NCBI GenBank assembly: GCA_902496185.1
Contig: CABUZX010000002.1
Span: 44,996 to 108,995, forward strand
DNA from: an uncultured Subdoligranulum sp.
Lineage (GTDB): Bacteria > Bacillota > Clostridia > Christensenellales > CAG-314
Reading direction: 5' to 3'
Length of the DNA: 64,000 nt
A program made the translations under genes and the position numbers. This document shows positions 61,049-64,000 of this stretch, in pieces. The notes beneath the pieces are model-generated. The model did not search any database. It had not been told where the DNA came from and saw nothing but the letters and a program-made list of their open reading frames with translations. How positions within the stretch are numbered: the stretch's first letter is position 1; the number at the start of each line of letters is the position of its first letter.

Positions 61049-62419
61049 ATGATAGAAAATAAATTATCAAAAGATTTTACAAAAGGTAGTATTCCAAAGC
61101 AATTGTTTTGGTTTATGTTACCATTTATGGCGTCCAACGCCTTGCAGGTACTTTACGGCGCGGTAGATATGGCTGTCGTTGGGCATTACGTCGGCACGCC
61201 GGGTATTTCGGCGGTGTCGCAAAGCACCCTTATATTAAATTTTGCAACAATGATATGTTTGGGTTTTTCCAACGCGGGGCAGGTGCTTATTTCGCAGGCT
61301 TTAGGCGCGGGCAAGCGTAAGGAAGTCAATAATATCGTCGGCACGCTTTTTAGCATTATTATTGTAATGGGAATATTATTTTCCGTATTGTTTTTGGTTT
61401 TTAGGGTTGCAATCGTAGAGGTAATGAATATTCCTGAAGAGTCTTACGATATGGCAATTGATTATATTATTATTTGCGGAGCGGGACTTGTTTTTACTGC
61501 GGGGTATAATATGGTCTCTGCAGTTTTGAGAGGAATGGGGGATTCAAAACGTCCGTTTTTGTTTATTTGCATTGCGTCGGTAATAAATATAGTATTGGAT
61601 TTGTTGTTTATCGGCGTGATGAATATGGGCGTTGCAGGGGCTGCATGGGCAACCATTATCGGTCAGGCAGTTTCCTTTGTTTTTTCGCTTTGGTATTTGT
61701 ATCACAACAAAGAGTCTTTCGGCTTTGACTTTAAAGCAAAAAGCTTTGTTCCGCAAAAAAAGTATAGCGGTATGATTTTAAAGTTGGGTACGCCTATGGC
61801 AATTCAGTCGGGTTGTATAAATTTGTCAATGCTGTACGTCAACGCTTTGGTAAACGACATAAGCGTAGTAGCTTCTGCTACCTTTGGCGTAGGAGTAAAA
61901 ATAGACGACATAGTAAACAAAATATCTCAAGGGATTCAATACGCTGCAATGCCTATGATAAGTCAAAATATAGCAAGTGGCGACAATAAGCGAGTTAAAC
62001 AGGTAGTAAAATTTGCATGGCTTTTTTCGGCAATATTTACCGTAATATGTATGATTCTTTACGTTACCCTCGGAAAGCAATTATTTATGCTGTTTTCGGA
62101 CGACCCGTTGGTACACGAAGCGTCTAATACGTTTATTTCGGCAATTTTGTGGATGTTTCCTGCGTTGGCAATTATGCGCGGTACGCACGCGTTTATTCAG
62201 GGTATTGGCAACGCAAAACTCGGATTGATTCTTTCGTTGCTTGACGGCGTAATACTCCGTATAGGTTTGAGTTGGTTGTTTGGTATTGCTTTAAATCTTG
62301 GTTTTTACGGCTTTGTGTTGGGATACGGACTTGCGCCTTACGGGTGCGCTATACCGGGCTTTATTTACTTTGTTTTGGGTAAATGGCAAAAACGAAAAGT
62401 TCTTGCTGAAGATATTTAA
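61049..62419 (+). CDS. MATE family efflux transporter
   Basis: 456 residues with twelve membrane segments in two similar halves. Opening FTKGSIPKQLFWFMLPFMASNALQVLYGAVDMAVVGHYVG is the N-terminal MatE motif; LGTPMAIQSGCINLSMLYVNALVN marks the second half. Exports cationic drugs or metabolites using Na+ or H+; substrate not deducible. No strong ribosome site before the ATG (TTGAAAAA). Confidence 0.93.
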   Translation: MIENKLSKDFTKGSIPKQLFWFMLPFMASNALQVLYGAVDMAVVGHYVGTPGISAVSQSTLILNFATMICLGFSNAGQVLISQALGAGKRKEVNNIVGTLFSIIIVMGILFSVLFLVFRVAIVEVMNIPEESYDMAIDYIIICGAGLVFTAGYNMVSAVLRGMGDSKRPFLFICIASVINIVLDLLFIGVMNMGVAGAAWATIIGQAVSFVFSLWYLYHNKESFGFDFKAKSFVPQKKYSGMILKLGTPMAIQSGCINLSMLYVNALVNDISVVASATFGVGVKIDDIVNKISQGIQYAAMPMISQNIASGDNKRVKQVVKFAWLFSAIFTVICMILYVTLGKQLFMLFSDDPLVHEASNTFISAILWMFPALAIMRGTHAFIQGIGNAKLGLILSLLDGVILRIGLSWLFGIALNLGFYGFVLGYGLAPYGCAIPGFIYFVLGKWQKRKVLAEDI

Positions 62420-62440
62420 TACAAAAGAGGAAAAAAAATT

Positions 62441-62607
62441 TTGCGTTACGTTATTTCGGATATACACGGAGAATATCATCTGTTTTGGATTTTTGCAAAA
62501 TTCATTTAGATACGGGTAGTTGGTTGTGCGGAACTCTCGGCTGTTTTTGCGTGGAAACCTGTATGGCGTATTACGTAAGTAATTTAACCGTCACAAAAAA
62601 CCTGTAA
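62441..62607 (+). pseudogene. Metallophosphatase remnant with internal deletion
   Basis: TTG start with AGAGGAAA site, then LRYVISDIHGEYHLF, the first strand and metal motif (DxHG) of a Ser/Thr-phosphatase-like metallophosphatase. After a few codons comes TAG (62507-62509), and in another frame from ~62500 the end of the same family: HLDTGSWLCGTLGCFCVET, to TAA at 62605. About 180 middle residues are lost. Clear deletion pseudogene, probably translated formerly after the MATE gene. Confidence 0.8.
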
Positions 62608-62623
62608 ATAAGGAGAAAATTTT

Positions 62624-63091
62624 ATGGAAAGGATAGAAAGTTTCAAAATTAATCATTTGTTGTTGCAACCCGGTTTGTACGTTTCTAGACGCGATACCTT
62701 TAAGGACGTAGTAGTTACTACTTTTGATATGCGTTTAACTGCGCCAAACAAAGAGCCGGTGGTGGACGTACCTGCGCTACATACTATAGAACACTTGTGC
62801 GCTACGTTTTTAAGCAACTGTGCTCAAAAGGACGAAATTGTGTATTTTGGACCTATGGGGTGCCGTACGGGTTGTTATATTGTGGTTTTTGGTGACAAAA
62901 CTCCGCAGGATATATTGGGGTTGGTGCTTGAAATGTGCGATTTTGTTATTGCTTTTGAAGGGCAAATTCCCGGCGCTACTGCCGAACAATGCGGAAACTA
63001 TCAGGAACAAAATCTCGATATGGCAAAATACTATATCAAAAGATACAAGGAGCAACTTTTGACTTACAAGAGATATCAGTATAAAAATTAA
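62624..63091 (+). CDS. luxS: S-ribosylhomocysteine lyase (LuxS)
   Basis: Splits S-ribosylhomocysteine to homocysteine and DPD, the precursor of autoinducer-2, in the activated methyl cycle. 155 residues, family length. Metal ligands H53 and H57 in LHTIEHLC and a Cys in AEQCGNY; catalytic Cys 84 in GCRTGCY. AAGGAG lies 8 bases before the ATG. No pfs or other cycle gene adjacent. Confidence 0.96.
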   Translation: MERIESFKINHLLLQPGLYVSRRDTFKDVVVTTFDMRLTAPNKEPVVDVPALHTIEHLCATFLSNCAQKDEIVYFGPMGCRTGCYIVVFGDKTPQDILGLVLEMCDFVIAFEGQIPGATAEQCGNYQEQNLDMAKYYIKRYKEQLLTYKRYQYKN

Positions 63092-63109
63092 AAAATCACG
63101 CGTTTTTTA

Positions 63110-63137
63110 TTGCAAAATAAAAAAAATATGTTAAAAT
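63110..63137 (+). promoter_or_regulatory. Promoter of rubrerythrin
   Basis: TTGCAA (63110-63115), 16 bases, TAAAAT (63132-63137). Confidence 0.6.
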
Positions 63138-63164
63138 ACAATCAAAAAGGGGAGGTAAACCAAA

Positions 63165-63701
63165 ATGTCAAAATATCAAGGCACAAAAACCGAAAAAAAC
63201 TTACAAGCCGCTTTTGCGGGTGAGTCTCAAGCAAGAAACAAGTATACTTATTTCGCTTCCGTTGCAAAGAAGGAAGGCTACGAACAAATAGCCGAGCTGT
63301 TTTTAAAAACCGCCGAAAACGAAAAAGAACACGCAAAACTTTGGTTTAAAGAGTTGGAAGGCATAGGCGACACCAAACAAAATCTTTTGGAGGCAGCCGC
63401 AGGCGAAAATTACGAGTGGACTGATATGTACGCCGAATTTGCAAAAACGGCAGAAGAAGAGGGCTTTACCGCTCTTGCTGCAAAATTCCGTCTTGTTGCC
63501 GCTATAGAAAAACGCCATGAGGAACGTTATCGCGCTTTGCTCGCCAATATTGAAAAGGGTGAAGTCTTTGAACGTGGCGAAATCAAAATTTGGGAATGTC
63601 GCAACTGTGGTCATATCGTTGTGGGTACAAAAGCCCCAGAAATGTGCCCGACTTGCGCTCATCCAAAAAGCTACTTTGAAATTTGCGCGCAAAATTTTTA
63701 A
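63165..63701 (+). CDS. rbr: Rubrerythrin
   Basis: Peroxide-reducing di-iron protein of anaerobes. 178 residues. Ferritin-like four-helix domain with both EExxH-type motifs ([45 protein letters not shown]) and a C-terminal rubredoxin-like Fe site ([24 protein letters not shown]). GGGGAGG ribosome site. Complements the superoxide reductase at 10128, whose product is peroxide. Confidence 0.96.
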   Translation: MSKYQGTKTEKNLQAAFAGESQARNKYTYFASVAKKEGYEQIAELFLKTAENEKEHAKLWFKELEGIGDTKQNLLEAAAGENYEWTDMYAEFAKTAEEEGFTALAAKFRLVAAIEKRHEERYRALLANIEKGEVFERGEIKIWECRNCGHIVVGTKAPEMCPTCAHPKSYFEICAQNF

Positions 63702-63713
63702 TATGCTAACTAC

Positions 63714-63745
63714 AAAAAAAGACCTTTCAATAAGGTCTTTTTTTT
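63714..63745 (+). terminator. Terminator of rubrerythrin
   Basis: AAAGACCTT/AAGGTCTTT with six-base loop and T8. Confidence 0.9.
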
Positions 63746-63798
63746 GTCTAAACGTTGTGGCGATTGATTAATATATTGCAATATATTTTAGTGTATTA

Positions 63799-63923
63799 TT
63801 GACAAAATACAAGATGGGTGATAAAATCAAATAAAAAAGGCTCTATGCATATAGCTACATACCGCCAAAAAAACGTAAGTAAACCCGCAAGAGAGCCGAG
63901 GCAAGCTTTCTTGCGGGTTTTTT
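63799..63923 (+). ncRNA. Candidate small RNA or leader with own promoter and terminator
   Basis: Promoter TTGACA (63799-63804), 17 bases, TAAAAT (63822-63827). The predicted ~90-base RNA starts near 63834 and pairs GGCTCT (63839-63844) with AGAGCC (63892-63897); it ends in a terminator CCCGCAAGA (63884-63892)/TCTTGCGGG (63909-63917) with T6. No frame with a ribosome site fits inside. I do not recognise the class. Bases 63924-64000 show no further gene. Confidence 0.55.
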
Positions 63924-64000
63924 ATATTTGACTTAAAAGTAAGATAGTTTTGCAAGAACTATGTGTTTAAATTCTAAAACTTTTAATTTTTGCAAAAAAG

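Overview
The window looks like a low-GC, strictly anaerobic, monoderm Clostridia-type genome (Bacillota), probably an uncultured gut lineage; I cannot name the genus. The reasons are AT-rich spacers, textbook AAGGAGG ribosome sites and TTGACA-N17-TATAAT promoters, many Gly-Cys lipobox lipoproteins, a Clostridia-type type IV pilus locus, a CwlD-type amidase, NiaR, and oxygen-defence and oxygen-free enzymes (desulfoferrodoxin, rubredoxin, rubrerythrin, class III ribonucleotide reductase).

Layout. 1-1.5 kb: 3' end of recF and a small membrane protein. 1.7-8.1 kb: a five-gene histidine-degradation operon (hutH-hutU-ftcD-hutI-fchA) taking histidine to glutamate and 5,10-methenyl-THF. 8.1-9.4 kb: an XRE repressor divergent from a membrane protein, with shared operators. 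10-11.9 kb: superoxide reductase/rubredoxin operon, then a nicotinamidase-like hydrolase divergent from NiaR. 11.9-14.1 kb: tRNA-Arg with a duplicated 3' end, prs, an unlisted 54-residue Cys-rich protein, rplI. 14.2-19.4 kb: Mbeg1-like hydrolase, a structured leader RNA with terminator/antiterminator controlling a TM1266-like regulator and an ABC importer, and an esterase. 19.8-27.4 kb: one 2534-residue Cys-repeat lipoprotein. 27.7-31.7 kb: amidase, small orphan proteins, a dense set of hairpins. 32-41.2 kb: type IV pilus locus (two major pilins, three minor pilins, PilM-like, PilD, PilC, PilB) followed by a 928-residue orphan. 44-53 kb: accessory stretch with dispersed hairpin repeats, a BspA-type LRR lipoprotein, WYL regulator, murG, tRNA-Val, a gene of foreign codon use, an ABC-ATPase pseudogene, and small regulators. 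53.4-54.2 kb: a two-gene cassette between 29-bp direct repeats inside the tex terminator. 54-64 kb: tex, NrdR-box-controlled nrdD fused to a glutaredoxin domain with a flavin thioredoxin reductase lacking NADPH motifs, MATE exporter, metallophosphatase remnant, luxS, rubrerythrin, and a candidate small RNA.

Most genes are ordinary housekeeping or metabolism. The parts I consider most worth following are the unidentified leader RNA at 15.4 kb, the NrdD-redoxin fusion with its likely ferredoxin-type reductase, the giant Cys-repeat lipoprotein, the 29-bp-repeat cassette, the covarying dispersed hairpins, and the overlapping hairpins at 30.0-30.2 kb. All functional statements come from reading motifs by eye; no database search was run.
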